A stretch of DNA of 41,590 bases from Ewingella americana ATCC 33852 (GCF_000735345.1 NZ_JMPJ01000023.1:1-41590), one strand, 5' to 3'; positions 1-8,680 are shown, counted from the stretch's first letter. The notes: generated by a model not told the origin, from the letters alone. A program made the numbers and translations.

Positions 1-1043
1 CCACCGCCTTTCGCGCGGTCCACGAAGCCTCGCTGCAAGTCAGCCCGTTCCGCGTTTTTACTTCTCTACTCCGACTTGAGCTTATCGAAGCCCCCGCGCT
101 GCGCGACTTCGCCAGCTCAGTGCTGGCAAAACGCAATATTTTCACTCCGCGCGCGCTCGAACTGATTGAGCAGCACGAGCGCGACGGTGGCCTCAATCCG
201 CAGCATGCCGACGAGTTTGTGCAGCAGGCGCTGGAAACTTTCCGCTGGCACCACACGGCGACGGTCACGCTGGAGGAGTATCAGCAGTTGAACGCCCAGC
301 ATCGCCTGATTGCCGACGTGGTGGCTTTTCGCGGGCCGCACATTAACCACCTGACACCGCGCACGCTGGATATCGATCACGTTCAGGCCGAGATGCCAAA
401 ACGCGGCATTCCGCCCAAGGCAGTGATTGAAGGGCCGCCGCGCCGTCAATGCCCCATCTTGCTGCGCCAGACCAGCTTCAAGGCGCTGGATGAAAAGATC
501 ACTTTTAAAGGTCAGGCGGCAGGTGAGTTTGGTAGCCACTCGGCGCGCTTTGGTGAGATAGAACAGCGCGGCGTGGCGCTGACCACTAAGGGGCGGGCGC
601 TGTACGACGAGCTGCTCAACCAAGCGCGCGAAGAGCTGGGCGCGTTTCCCAATGAGGCCAATGCCGCACAATACGTGGCGATTCTGGAGAAGGTGTTCGC
701 CGCCTTCCCGGACAACTACGCCGAGCTGCGCCAGCAGGAGTTGGCTTATTTCCGTTACTTCGTCAATCAGACGCCGGGGCAGGATTTTGACTCGCTGGAA
801 CAGGCGATCCGCGCCGGAGCCGTTTCCTTCGAACCCTTGGTCTATGAAGATTTCCTGCCGGTCAGCGCGGCGGGGATTTTCCAATCAAATCTGGGAGATA
901 GCGCCCGTTCTCACTACGAAGCCCACTCCAACAAGCATGAATTCCACAAGGCGCTAGGTCGCGAAACCATCGACGAACTGAAGCTTTATGCCGACACCCA
1001 GCAGCGCTCATTGCAGGAGTGCGCGCGGGTGTTGAGGCTCTGA
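1..1043 (+). CDS. ydcJ: 2-oxoadipate dioxygenase/decarboxylase family protein, 5' end outside window
   Basis: The open frame runs from the left edge (first full codon at position 3) with no stop to TGA at 1041-1043, so the N-terminal quarter or so is missing. The visible part contains FRVFTSLLRLELIE, ALETFRWH, INHLTPRTLDID, IEGPPRR, ILLRQTSFKAL, ARFGEIEQRGVALT and YEDFLPVSAAGIFQSNLG, which match the remembered E. coli YdcJ sequence almost block for block. The family (DUF1338, HglS) contains Fe(II)-dependent enzymes that convert 2-oxoadipate to 2-hydroxyglutarate in lysine catabolism; the conserved His and Glu residues are expected metal ligands. A GTG at 120 could be mistaken for a start, but family homology continues upstream of it. 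No plus-strand terminator follows. Confidence 0.9.
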   Translation, partial: TAFRAVHEASLQVSPFRVFTSLLRLELIEAPALRDFASSVLAKRNIFTPRALELIEQHERDGGLNPQHADEFVQQALETFRWHHTATVTLEEYQQLNAQHRLIADVVAFRGPHINHLTPRTLDIDHVQAEMPKRGIPPKAVIEGPPRRQCPILLRQTSFKALDEKITFKGQAAGEFGSHSARFGEIEQRGVALTTKGRALYDELLNQAREELGAFPNEANAAQYVAILEKVFAAFPDNYAELRQQELAYFRYFVNQTPGQDFDSLEQAIRAGAVSFEPLVYEDFLPVSAAGIFQSNLGDSARSHYEAHSNKHEFHKALGRETIDELKLYADTQQRSLQECARVLRL

Positions 1044-1084
1044 CTGGAATTGCCATTCAGTCATTAGGAAGATAAACCCAACCC

Positions 1085-1112
1085 AAAAAAAAGCCCGCAC
1101 TGCTAGCGGGCC
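1085..1112 (-). terminator. Rho-independent terminator reading on the minus strand
   Basis: The arms GCCCGC (1093-1098) and GCGGGC (1106-1111) form a GC-rich hairpin. On the minus strand it is followed by a run of eight U (the A run at 1085-1092). On the plus strand no U tract follows, so it is not a terminator for the ydcJ-like gene. The nearest minus-strand operon ends at 1826, so it may end readthrough from that operon or a small transcript in the 1113-1339 gap. Confidence 0.6.
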
Positions 1113-1224
1113 AAGTGTCCTTGCTTGAGATACGGCTCTTGGGCCGATGGGCTGCATTCTAAAGTGGCTGGGGAAAAAGCAGCTATAACAGAGGATTAAA
1201 AAAACTGACGAACAGTTGTGGCAA

Positions 1225-1329
1225 TTATTTCTTCACACTCGCTGGCTTCTTTCCGGCGAAATACGCGCTATCTTGATCTGACTTAGCACGCTTCGCCTTT
1301 GCAATATCAACCCCAGATGTAGCCACCAT
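1225..1329 (-). other. Possible 34-codon Lys/Ala-rich small ORF upstream of a terminator
   Basis: On the minus strand an ATG at 1329 opens a 34-codon frame rich in Lys and Ala, ending in KKPASVKK and TAA (1225-1227). The minus-strand terminator lies about 115 bases further on. There is no convincing Shine-Dalgarno sequence, and the frame stays open upstream through the ridA-like start region. No family is recognised. It could equally be chance coding inside a long 3' untranslated region. Apart from this and the terminator, the 1044-1339 gap shows only the leader and Shine-Dalgarno sequence (AAGGA) of the gene at 1340. Confidence 0.15.
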
Positions 1330-1339
1330 AAGGATCATT

Positions 1340-1822
1340 ATGTCTAAAATTTATCAGGCATTAGAAGACGCTGGCTGGGTTTTACCGCCAGCACTGGTTC
1401 CGCCTCCGGGCGTGGTTTTCCCCTTCAAAGTGGTGCGAGTGGTGAATAACCGCGCCTACGTGTCGGGGCACGGGCCGCAAAACGCCGATGGTTCGCTGTA
1501 CACCACCCTTGGCAAAGTCGGGCGCGAAGTGAGCGAGGAGCAGGCTTACAAAGCGGCGCAGCTCACCGCGTTATCGATTTTTGGCAGCCTGCACCGTGAA
1601 CTTGGCTCTCTGGACCGAATTGTGGCGTGGAATCGCCTGTTCGGCATGGTCAATGCCGCGCCGGGCTTCAACCGCCTGCCGCCGGTGATTAACGGCTGCT
1701 CCGACGTCATCCTGCGCGTCTTCGGCCCAGAGATTGGTGCCCACAGCCGCAGCGCCGTGGGACTGGCGGAATTGCCGTTTGATATCCCGGTAGAAATCGA
1801 GGCGGAAGTCGAAATCCGTTAA
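1340..1822 (+). CDS. RidA/YjgF/YER057c/UK114 family protein
   Basis: 160 residues, starting at ATG 1340 behind AAGGATCATT. The motifs VVNNRAYVSGHGP, ALSIFGSLHRELGSLDRIV and the C-terminal PVEIEAEVEIR are typical of the longer RidA-like proteins, which form trimers with ligand-binding clefts between subunits. RidA itself deaminates reactive enamine/imine intermediates; paralogues often act in amino-acid or nitrogen catabolism. The Arg that binds the substrate carboxylate in RidA cannot be placed with certainty here, so deaminase activity is not assured. The gene converges on the iron operon with only three bases between the stop codons and no terminator between them. Confidence 0.85.
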   Translation: MSKIYQALEDAGWVLPPALVPPPGVVFPFKVVRVVNNRAYVSGHGPQNADGSLYTTLGKVGREVSEEQAYKAAQLTALSIFGSLHRELGSLDRIVAWNRLFGMVNAAPGFNRLPPVINGCSDVILRVFGPEIGAHSRSAVGLAELPFDIPVEIEAEVEIR

Positions 1823-1825
1823 CCC

Positions 1826-3481
1826 TCAACTGGCCCGTGAGTTTTCCATTTTTACCACTCGATCCGCCCGGCGAAGGGTTGCCGGGCGATGGGCGATAAG
1901 AAGGACAGTACGCTGGTGGCGCAGGCCTTCAAGCGCCCGGTGGAAGGCCAGTTCGTTAGGGTTATCGAGGCTGGAAGAGGCCTCGTCGAGGATCAAAATC
2001 GGTGCTTCGGTCAGCAGCGCGCGCGCAATGGCGATACGCTGCCGCTGGCCGCCCGAAAGCGAGTTTCCCGCTTCGCCGCACTGGCTCTCATAGCCTTGTG
2101 GCAAAGCGCGGATAAAACCATCGGCCTGCGCCAATTTCGCGGCGGCAACCACCTGCGCTTGACTGGCCTGCGGGCAACCAAGGCGGATGTTTTCGTCAAT
2201 GGTTCCGGCGAACAGCGTCACATCCTGCGGCACCCAGCTGATAAGCTTGCGCAGCGTCGCCAGCGGCAGGGTGCGAATGTCGCTTTCACCAATGTAAATC
2301 GCGCCGCTGTCCGGCTCCCAAAAGCGCAACAGCAGATGGGTTAAGGTGCTTTTCCCAGCGCCCGACGCGCCGCTCAGTGCGACAATCTCTCCGCTTTTTA
2401 TCTCGAAACTTAGCTTATCCACCACGGCCTCTTGGCGGCTGTCATAGGAAAAACTCACCTGCTCGACGCGCAGGGAGTGCTCGGCGGGAGCCGCTGCCGT
2501 GCCGTCATCGCGGACCTGCGCCGACTGCTGCATAATGGTTAAAATCCGCGCTGCGCCCGCGCGCAACTCGCCCCACAGGCTGGCGGTCTGGGTAACGTCG
2601 ACGATAGGCAGCAGGGCGCCGACCCCAAGCACCAACACCACCGGCAGCATCACCGGCGCGAGCTGGCCCTGTGCCAGTAAATGGCTGGCTGATAACACCG
2701 TCGCCACCAACGTCAAGGCGCTCAGCAGGTCAATCGCCGCCTGCTCCAGTCCGCTGCGCGAGCCATAGCGGCACTGGGCTTCGGTGAGTTTTTCAGTCTG
2801 CTGCACCAGCCGCTGAACCACATTTTCACTTTGGCCGAAGACCGCCAGTTCGCGCTGCCCGGCAATAAACTCCACCGTGTCGGCATTAAGCTGCCCGAGT
2901 TGGTCCATCACCTGTTTTCCCTGACGGGCCGCCAGCCGTGAGAGCCACAGCGGCACGCTGGCTAACAGCAGCAGGAAGGGGATGACGACCAGCGCCAGTT
3001 GCGGATGAATGCTGTACAGCACGGCCACGGCGGCGAGCGGGACTACCACCGCGCCGACGTAATCAGCCAGCATATGGGCATAAAATCGCTCCATTAGCTC
3101 GGCGTCGTGCGTGGCAATCGAGGCCAGATCGCCAATCCGCTGGCCGAGCAGTTTGCCCGGCGCGGCGCGCTCCAGCCCGTCAAAAATCCCTATTTGTAAC
3201 TTCTCAATCAGCGCGAAGGCTAAATCGTGTGATGACCAGCTCTGCACCCAGTGCGCCACGGCGGTAAACAGCACCAAGACCAACATCCAGCCGATAATCG
3301 GCACTAAGCCCTCGACGGAAGGAGTAACGATGGCGCAGCCTGTGAGCCACGCTGCCAGCGCGATGCTTGCCAGCGTGCCGCTTTGTGCCAGTATTCCCGC
3401 CAATATGGTCAAGGTCAGCAGGCCGCGCTGGCCGTGCATCAGGCGGACCAACCCTAAAAAACCGCTCTGTTTGGTGCTCAT
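1826..3481 (-). CDS. Exporter-fold ABC half-transporter (permease plus ATPase), iron-siderophore operon
   Basis: 551 residues. An N-terminal six-helix membrane domain (about 1-310) is followed by an ATPase domain with Walker A GASGAGKST (about 371), signature SLSGGQRQR (about 474), Walker B ILILDE with its catalytic Glu at about 500, and a switch His in IAHRPATL. The layout resembles CydC, but the operon also holds a TonB receptor and a periplasmic binding protein, which points to the YbtP/YbtQ or IrtA/IrtB class of exporter-fold siderophore importers. It is the last gene of the operon and its ATG overlaps the upstream stop (ATGA at 3478-3481) behind GGAGGAGAAGGT, so it is probably translationally coupled and forms a heterodimer with its neighbour. 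The substrate is unknown. Confidence 0.85.
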   Translation of the reverse strand: MSTKQSGFLGLVRLMHGQRGLLTLTILAGILAQSGTLASIALAAWLTGCAIVTPSVEGLVPIIGWMLVLVLFTAVAHWVQSWSSHDLAFALIEKLQIGIFDGLERAAPGKLLGQRIGDLASIATHDAELMERFYAHMLADYVGAVVVPLAAVAVLYSIHPQLALVVIPFLLLLASVPLWLSRLAARQGKQVMDQLGQLNADTVEFIAGQRELAVFGQSENVVQRLVQQTEKLTEAQCRYGSRSGLEQAAIDLLSALTLVATVLSASHLLAQGQLAPVMLPVVLVLGVGALLPIVDVTQTASLWGELRAGAARILTIMQQSAQVRDDGTAAAPAEHSLRVEQVSFSYDSRQEAVVDKLSFEIKSGEIVALSGASGAGKSTLTHLLLRFWEPDSGAIYIGESDIRTLPLATLRKLISWVPQDVTLFAGTIDENIRLGCPQASQAQVVAAAKLAQADGFIRALPQGYESQCGEAGNSLSGGQRQRIAIARALLTEAPILILDEASSSLDNPNELAFHRALEGLRHQRTVLLIAHRPATLRRADRVVKMENSRAS

Positions 3482-5193
3482 ACCTTCTCCTCCTGTGCGG
3501 CGAGTAGGCGGGCGTAGCAGCCGCCGTTGACGCTGAGTTGTTGATGCTGACCCTGCTCGACCAGCCGCCCCTCTTCAAACACCAGAATCAGATCCGCGTG
3601 TTTAATGCTTTCCAGCCGATGGGCAATGGCAATCACCGTGCGCCGCCCGCGAAACTGCGCCAGTGCCTGTTGTAAGGCCAGTTCGCTGTCGCAATCAATG
3701 CTGGCGGTGGCTTCATCGAGCAGCAAAATCGGTGCGTCTTTGAGCAGTGCGCGGGCAATCGCCAGCCGCTGGCGCTGGCCGCCGGAGAGCTGCGCCCCGC
3801 GCTCGCCAACCTGCGTCTGGTAACCCTGCGGCAGCTGTTCGATGAAGTCGGCGATTTGCGCGGCGCGCGCGGCGGCGGCTAGCTCCTCGTCGCTGGCATC
3901 GGGTTTGGCAATGCGCAGGTTGTCGGCAATCGAACCGTGAAACAGAAACACCTCTTGCGACACCAAGCTGATGTTTTGCCGCAAGGTCTGGAGCGCGAGT
4001 TGGCGGATATCCACGCCGCCAAGGCGAATTGCCCCCTGCTGCGGGTCGAAGCTGCGCAGTAGCAGGGCCATCAGGGTAGATTTACCGGCACCCGAAGGCC
4101 CGACGATCGCCACGAACTGCTGCTCTTCAATACCAAAAGAGACGTCAGTCAGCGCGGGCTGGCCCTGCGGATAAGTGAATGACAGCGTATCGACGTGCAG
4201 CGAATAACTGTCGGGAAGCGCCTTAGGCTGACTGGGTTCTGCAACCGGCGGACTGAGTGCCAAAAGCTTGGCGATGGATCGCTGTGCGCCGCTGGCAGCC
4301 CATGCAATATGAAAGGCGCTTTCCAGCTTACTCAGCGGGCGAAACGCTTCGCGGGCGAGGAACAAGGTGAGCAGTAAAACCAGCGGTGAAAGCTGCTGCT
4401 CGGCGACGCGCCACGCGTTGAACGCCAGCACCAGCGCAATGCCGCTGAGAGTGATTAAGCGAGTGATGCCGCCGCGCATTAGCATGATGTTGAGTGTCGC
4501 CATCGATGCACGACGCAGTTCGGCGGCGTCCTGCGCCAGTTTTGCCCGCCAGCGCGGCGATGCGCCAAAGGCTTTCAGCGTTGCCAGCCCGCGCAGGGCG
4601 TCCATCAGTCGGTTGGTAAAGCCGCGCATTGCGGCAAAAACGCCGATTGCCTGCGGCCGCTGCCAGCGCATCCATACTCGGTCGAGCAAGGGGAAAGCCA
4701 GTACAAAGCCCGCCAGCAGCAGGCCCGAGGGCCAATCAATCCACAGCATAACGCCGAGCACCAGCCCGCAGCCGAGCAGGGCGGATCCGACGGCAGGCAG
4801 GTAGCGGCTGTAGTAGCTCTCAACGGCTTCGACGCCGCCGATCACCGCTGACTGTAAGTCGCCGACCTTATGCATCAGGCCGATCCCCGGCCCGAAGCGC
4901 GTGAGCTGTTGCAGCAGCCGTTGGCGCAATAGCGTTTTGCAGCTGGCCGCGATGTGCTGGGCGGCGACTGCACTGAGCCACAACAGCGCGGCGCGGCAGG
5001 CTATCAGCGCAACTAATTGCAGCAGGGGCGTGGTTATCTCTGCCGCGCTGCCAGCCATCATCAGCCGGAACAGCAGCAGCGCCGTCAACACGGCTTGGGC
5101 GACATAACAGGCGATCACTGCCACATTGGCGGTGACAGCAAGCGCCAGCAGTGAGAGGAGCGAAGCGGTTAATCCCTTAACTGGTGCTCTCAT
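3478..5193 (-). CDS. Exporter-fold ABC half-transporter, partner subunit
   Basis: 571 residues from the ATG at 5193, which forms an ATGA overlap with the stop of the binding-protein gene; an ATG 18 bases upstream is possible but less likely. Six predicted membrane helices (about 10-300) precede an ATPase domain with Walker A GPSGAGKST (about 365), signature QLSGGQRQR (about 468), Walker B ILLLDE with Glu, and AHRLESI. Both ATPase sites of the predicted heterodimer therefore look intact on this subunit. It resembles CydD/YbtP-like half-transporters. No FecCD/BtuC-type permease is encoded, so this pair is the only inner-membrane route offered by the operon. Import rather than export is inferred from context. 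Confidence 0.85.
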   Translation of the reverse strand: MRAPVKGLTASLLSLLALAVTANVAVIACYVAQAVLTALLLFRLMMAGSAAEITTPLLQLVALIACRAALLWLSAVAAQHIAASCKTLLRQRLLQQLTRFGPGIGLMHKVGDLQSAVIGGVEAVESYYSRYLPAVGSALLGCGLVLGVMLWIDWPSGLLLAGFVLAFPLLDRVWMRWQRPQAIGVFAAMRGFTNRLMDALRGLATLKAFGASPRWRAKLAQDAAELRRASMATLNIMLMRGGITRLITLSGIALVLAFNAWRVAEQQLSPLVLLLTLFLAREAFRPLSKLESAFHIAWAASGAQRSIAKLLALSPPVAEPSQPKALPDSYSLHVDTLSFTYPQGQPALTDVSFGIEEQQFVAIVGPSGAGKSTLMALLLRSFDPQQGAIRLGGVDIRQLALQTLRQNISLVSQEVFLFHGSIADNLRIAKPDASDEELAAAARAAQIADFIEQLPQGYQTQVGERGAQLSGGQRQRLAIARALLKDAPILLLDEATASIDCDSELALQQALAQFRGRRTVIAIAHRLESIKHADLILVFEEGRLVEQGQHQQLSVNGGCYARLLAAQEEKV

Positions 5194-6281
5194 TGTGTCG
5201 GTCCGCTCCAAAAGGTGCCGCGCAGCGGGAAGGCCAGAAAACGCTGGTTGACTTCATCCAAGGTTTTAGCCGGATCCAGCTCGGCGAAGGCGCTTGGATG
5301 GAACATTTTTGCCATCTCTTCAACGCCCACAAAGAACAGCGGATTGTCGAAGAAGAACAGCCAGATCCCCGCCGCGCGCTGGTTGCGAATAGCCGACAGG
5401 CTGGCGAGGGTAGGCTGCTCAATGATGGCTTGCAGCGAGCGCGCACTCTGCTCCGGCGTGACGTCGGGGCCGACCAGCAGCCCTTTACGGGTGACGGTGG
5501 AGCCACCGCCTGCCAGATAAAAGTCAGGCTTTTTCGCCAGCACGTATTCCAGATTCAGCTTACCAATGCCGCTGGTCAGGGCTTCTGCGCCCAGATTACG
5601 CCCGCCCGCCGCCGCGATAAAATCGCTCATGTTGCCGGTGCCGGAAGTAAAGCAGCAATCATCGCCGCCGGGGTTAAGATGGAAAAACACCAGCGGGCGC
5701 GGCAGGTTGGCCAGTCGCTGAGTGAGGTTATCCATATGCTGCTGGTAGAACTGGGCAAAGGCTTCGGCCTCTGGCTGGTGGTCGAGAAGCTTGCCGAGCA
5801 TCAGCATGCTCGGGACAGTATTGACCAACGGACGGCGGAAGAAGTCGACGAAAACATAGGGAATATGCGCCGCGTCGAGCTTATTCAGCCCCTCGGGAAT
5901 GCGGCCATACAGGGTAAAAATCACCAGATCCGGCTTGGCGGCGATGGCCGCTTCCATCGAAAAGGTTCCGCTGTTCAAATCACCGATTTCCGGCACTGTT
6001 GCGGCCTGCGGAAAGCGCTGCTTCAGGGCGTCGAAGGTGGAAGGGGAGTAGCGTTGCAGGTCGGTGCCCCACGCGACGATATTCTCCAGCGGATCCTTTT
6101 CCAGCAAGGCCAAGGTGATGATATGGCGGCTCTCCGCCAGCACAATACGCTTGGCCGGAGCGGGCAGCGTCACGCTGCGATTAAGCATGTCGGTCACGGT
6201 GATAGGCGCGGCGGCGCTGGTGAAACTGGCGATAAACAGCAGCGAGGCCGCCAGCGCCATGAGTGATTTCAAATGAGTCAT
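5190..6281 (-). CDS. Periplasmic ferric-siderophore/cobalamin-type binding protein
   Basis: 363 residues with a Sec signal peptide (MTHLKSLMALAASLLFIA to about residue 24, ending in SAAA). The mature part has the type III binding-protein features of the FecB/FhuD/BtuF group: ITVTDMLNRSVTLPAPAKRIV at the N-terminus, a long backbone helix, and KPDLVIF and KPDFYLAGG strands before each lobe closes. It should carry a ferric complex from the outer-membrane receptor to the inner-membrane transporter. It begins 10 bases after the receptor stop and overlaps the next gene by ATGA. A dedicated binding protein feeding an exporter-fold ABC pair is unusual; YbtPQ lacks one in its operon. Confidence 0.88.
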   Translation of the reverse strand: MTHLKSLMALAASLLFIASFTSAAAPITVTDMLNRSVTLPAPAKRIVLAESRHIITLALLEKDPLENIVAWGTDLQRYSPSTFDALKQRFPQAATVPEIGDLNSGTFSMEAAIAAKPDLVIFTLYGRIPEGLNKLDAAHIPYVFVDFFRRPLVNTVPSMLMLGKLLDHQPEAEAFAQFYQQHMDNLTQRLANLPRPLVFFHLNPGGDDCCFTSGTGNMSDFIAAAGGRNLGAEALTSGIGKLNLEYVLAKKPDFYLAGGGSTVTRKGLLVGPDVTPEQSARSLQAIIEQPTLASLSAIRNQRAAGIWLFFFDNPLFFVGVEEMAKMFHPSAFAELDPAKTLDEVNQRFLAFPLRGTFWSGPTQ

Positions 6282-6291
6282 TTTCTGTTCC

Positions 6292-8433
6292 TTACCAGCG
6301 ATAGCTGACGGTTGCCGTCAGCGTGCGGTCGAAGCCCTGTGAGCAGGTGGTGGTGCTGCAACTGGAGTAATAATTCTTGTTAAACAGGTTGTTAGCGTTA
6401 ACAGCCAGTTTTACCCCGCGCAGTGAGCGGTCCAGTTCGCCAAGGTCATAGTGCAAGGCGGCATCGAACAGGGTGTAGTCCGGCACGCGAATGCTGTTAT
6501 TGGTATCAGCCCAGGTTTTACCGACATAGCGCACGCCCGCGCCGAGTCCAAGGCTGGTGAGCGGCCCCTGCTGGATACTGTAATCAGCCCACAGAGAAGC
6601 CATCTGCTCCGGCATACCGGTCGGCGTCTTGCCCTGCGCGCCTGCTACCGTGCTTTTGGTGGTTTCCAAATCATTCCATGTATAGCTGGCGATAACCTTC
6701 ATGGCCGGAGTGAGGTTGGCGGCGGCCGAGGCTTCAATCCCTTTTGACGTCACTTGCCCAGTCTGCACGGTATTCAGGTTGTTATTGGGATCGGTGGTGG
6801 AAACGTTATTCTGCTCGAGGTTGAACCATGCCAGCGTGAACAGGCCGTCAAAGCTCTCCGGCTGGTATTTCACGCCGGTTTCAATCTGCTTACCGGTGGT
6901 GGGCTTGAAGGTTTCACCATAGAAATTGGTGCCAAGAACCGGCGCGAAGGAGGTGGTGTAGCTGACATAAGGCGCGACGCCGCTGTCCGTCAGCCACGTC
7001 AGCCCGGCTCGCCACGTGAAGTGGTGGTCGTCCTGACTGGTTGAAGTGCTTTTCAGGCGGTTATCGGTGCTGACCGAGGCCCAATCTTCGCGCGCCGACA
7101 GGTCAAGCATCAGGCGCTCGGCCAACGCCAGCGTATTACCCAGATAGACGCCGGTTTCATCGGCGCTTTGGTAAGTCGAGGTAAAAGGCGTCGCGGCGGA
7201 GAAGCTGCCGCCGTAGGTCGGGCGATAAATATCCACCGACGGCGCCGCGCCGTAATTCAGGTAGTAATCCTCTCCGGTGTGGCGATAGCCCACGCCAAGC
7301 ACCGTGGTTCCCGTTACTGAGCCCGCGTCCCAATGCGCTTTCACATTGTTGTCCGTGGCCCACACCTTGCCTTTAATGGCGAACTGATACGCCGCGCGGT
7401 TCAGGGTGCGCATATCCGCCGCCAGTCGAGTACCCGACCAGGTTTGGGTCAGCAAGTCGTTATAGGTGTAGCGACTGGCGGAGTGGAATGACCAAACGTC
7501 GTCGAAGCGATGATCGAACTCATAGCCGATGTTGGTTTGGTTCATGTGGTTGTCCAGCCCGCTGTTGTCGAGATAGACATCGCGCGGTAGCTTGCCGTTT
7601 GGGTTGCTCAGCAGGGTGCCGTAAATCGGCGTGAAGTTGCGCGGCGGACCAAACTTGTCGCGGCTAAAGGAGGTCAGCAGGGTCAGTGTGGTATCGCCGT
7701 CGGGCTGCCACGTCAGGGAAGGCGCGATATAGGCCGTGTCATCCGGCACGTTGTTAAACTGGGTGTTGCTGTCGCGACCCACGCCGACCAGCCGGTAGAG
7801 CAGGGTTTTGTCATCATTCACCGGCCCGGAGAAATCAAACTGCCCCTGATATCTGTCGTGATTGCCCAGCTGTACGCCCACCTCGTGCAGCGGCTGCTCG
7901 GTCGGGTGCTTGCTGATACCATTCACTACGCCGCCCGGCGAGCCGACGCCGTAGAGAAATCCGCTCGGGCCACGCAGCACGTCGATGCTTTCCAATCCAT
8001 AGGGCTGGTAGCGCACATAGGATTGCGCGGTGGTGGAGCGCAACCCGTCGAGCAGCGCGCCGTTCAGCGTGGCGTCGAATCCGCGCAGGCTGAAGTAGTC
8101 AAATCTTGAACTGACGGCGGAGGTCGACGCGAACACGCCCGGCGTGTAGCGCAGCGCCTCGGTGGTGGTCTGCACGTTGCGGTCGGTCAGCTCATCGCGA
8201 CCAATCACGCTCAGTGACTGCGGGGTTGCCAGCACCGACGCATTGGTTCGGCTGCCGGTTTTACTCTGTTTCGCCACGTAGCCTTCGCCGTGGGTCGAAC
8301 TGCCGTCGGCGGTCACGGTCAGCGTCTCCTCTTCCCCGTTATTTTGTGCCCATCCTGGTATAGAAACCGCCAGCGAGCTTGCGCCAACGCACGCGGCCAA
8401 AAGAGTCATTTTATGTTTTTTATGCTTTAACAC
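6292..8433 (-). CDS. TonB-dependent siderophore receptor
   Basis: 713 residues starting at GTG 8433 behind GGAGATTACC. A signal peptide ends near GWA-Q (about residue 29); a TonB-box-like ETLTVTA follows. The plug domain is seen in TPQSLSVIGRDEL, TEALRYTPGV, FSLRGFDA and IDVLRGPSGFLYG, and the beta-barrel ends in the expected aromatic residue (SYRW). The closest feel is the FoxA/FhuA-like hydroxamate receptor group, but the ligand cannot be read from sequence. It imports a ferric siderophore across the outer membrane using TonB energy. It is the first gene of a four-gene operon and lies behind a promoter overlapped by a Fur-like box, so iron repression is likely. Confidence 0.92.
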   Translation of the reverse strand: MLKHKKHKMTLLAACVGASSLAVSIPGWAQNNGEEETLTVTADGSSTHGEGYVAKQSKTGSRTNASVLATPQSLSVIGRDELTDRNVQTTTEALRYTPGVFASTSAVSSRFDYFSLRGFDATLNGALLDGLRSTTAQSYVRYQPYGLESIDVLRGPSGFLYGVGSPGGVVNGISKHPTEQPLHEVGVQLGNHDRYQGQFDFSGPVNDDKTLLYRLVGVGRDSNTQFNNVPDDTAYIAPSLTWQPDGDTTLTLLTSFSRDKFGPPRNFTPIYGTLLSNPNGKLPRDVYLDNSGLDNHMNQTNIGYEFDHRFDDVWSFHSASRYTYNDLLTQTWSGTRLAADMRTLNRAAYQFAIKGKVWATDNNVKAHWDAGSVTGTTVLGVGYRHTGEDYYLNYGAAPSVDIYRPTYGGSFSAATPFTSTYQSADETGVYLGNTLALAERLMLDLSAREDWASVSTDNRLKSTSTSQDDHHFTWRAGLTWLTDSGVAPYVSYTTSFAPVLGTNFYGETFKPTTGKQIETGVKYQPESFDGLFTLAWFNLEQNNVSTTDPNNNLNTVQTGQVTSKGIEASAAANLTPAMKVIASYTWNDLETTKSTVAGAQGKTPTGMPEQMASLWADYSIQQGPLTSLGLGAGVRYVGKTWADTNNSIRVPDYTLFDAALHYDLGELDRSLRGVKLAVNANNLFNKNYYSSCSTTTCSQGFDRTLTATVSYRW

Positions 8434-8447
8434 CGGTAATCTCCAAA

Positions 8448-8466
8448 GCGAATGAGAATTATTTCA
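8448..8466. promoter_or_regulatory. Fur-like box at the receptor operon promoter
   Basis: The 19-mer containing AATGAGAATTATT matches the Fur consensus GATAATGATAATCATTATC at 12 of 19 positions, with the central part nearly intact. It lies directly downstream of the proposed minus-strand -10 element, over the expected transcription start, where a repressor would block initiation. Confidence 0.55.
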
Positions 8467-8474
8467 GCGTTGGC

Positions 8475-8503
8475 TATTCTCACCCTGAAGATTTTTCTGG
8501 CAA
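8475..8503 (-). promoter_or_regulatory. Sigma-70-type promoter of the iron operon
   Basis: On the minus strand TTGCCA (8498-8503) and AGAATA (8475-8480) are separated by 17 bases. The elements fit the consensus moderately and the spacing is ideal. The expected start site falls in the Fur-like box at 8448-8466, about 30 bases before the GTG start of the receptor. Confidence 0.45.
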
Positions 8504-8616
8504 TGGCGAAGGCTTTCGCTAGCGAGACTCTTTCTTTCGATAAATAGCCTTGGGAACCTTGCGTGTAGCGCCTTGGCGCGCGATCTCTGGAACTGCATGA
8601 TAAAGGCTGATAATGT

Positions 8617-8635
8617 GAGAATAAGAATTATTAGC
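8617..8635. promoter_or_regulatory. Fur-like box upstream of the AraC-type regulator
   Basis: This 19-mer, beginning GAGAATAAGAATTATT, matches the Fur consensus at 14 of 19 positions. It lies about 45 bases upstream of the regulator start at 8681 and next to a TGATAAT -10-like element at 8608-8614. It suggests that the regulator gene is itself iron-repressed, as with PchR and YbtA. Confidence 0.55.
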
Positions 8636-8680
8636 AATAACTTGCGGCGGCGTCTCCCGCCCTTTTCAACAGGTCGTCAG

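Noticed and set aside
1085-1112. Plus-strand terminator for the ydcJ-like gene.
   Set aside because: The U tract is only present when read on the minus strand.
1826-5193. Calling the two ABC genes cydC and cydD.
   Set aside because: The domain layout matches, but a TonB receptor, binding protein and Fur-like boxes in the same operon fit siderophore import better; cydDC are not expected there.
5184-6266. Long open frame antisense to the periplasmic binding protein gene.
   Set aside because: Codon pattern, Shine-Dalgarno sequence and clear protein family lie on the minus strand; the plus frame is a by-product of high GC.
8573-8680. Upstream ATG extending the iron AraC regulator by 36 residues.
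   Set aside because: It would translate through the -10-like element and the Fur-like box; the ATG at 8681 fits family length.
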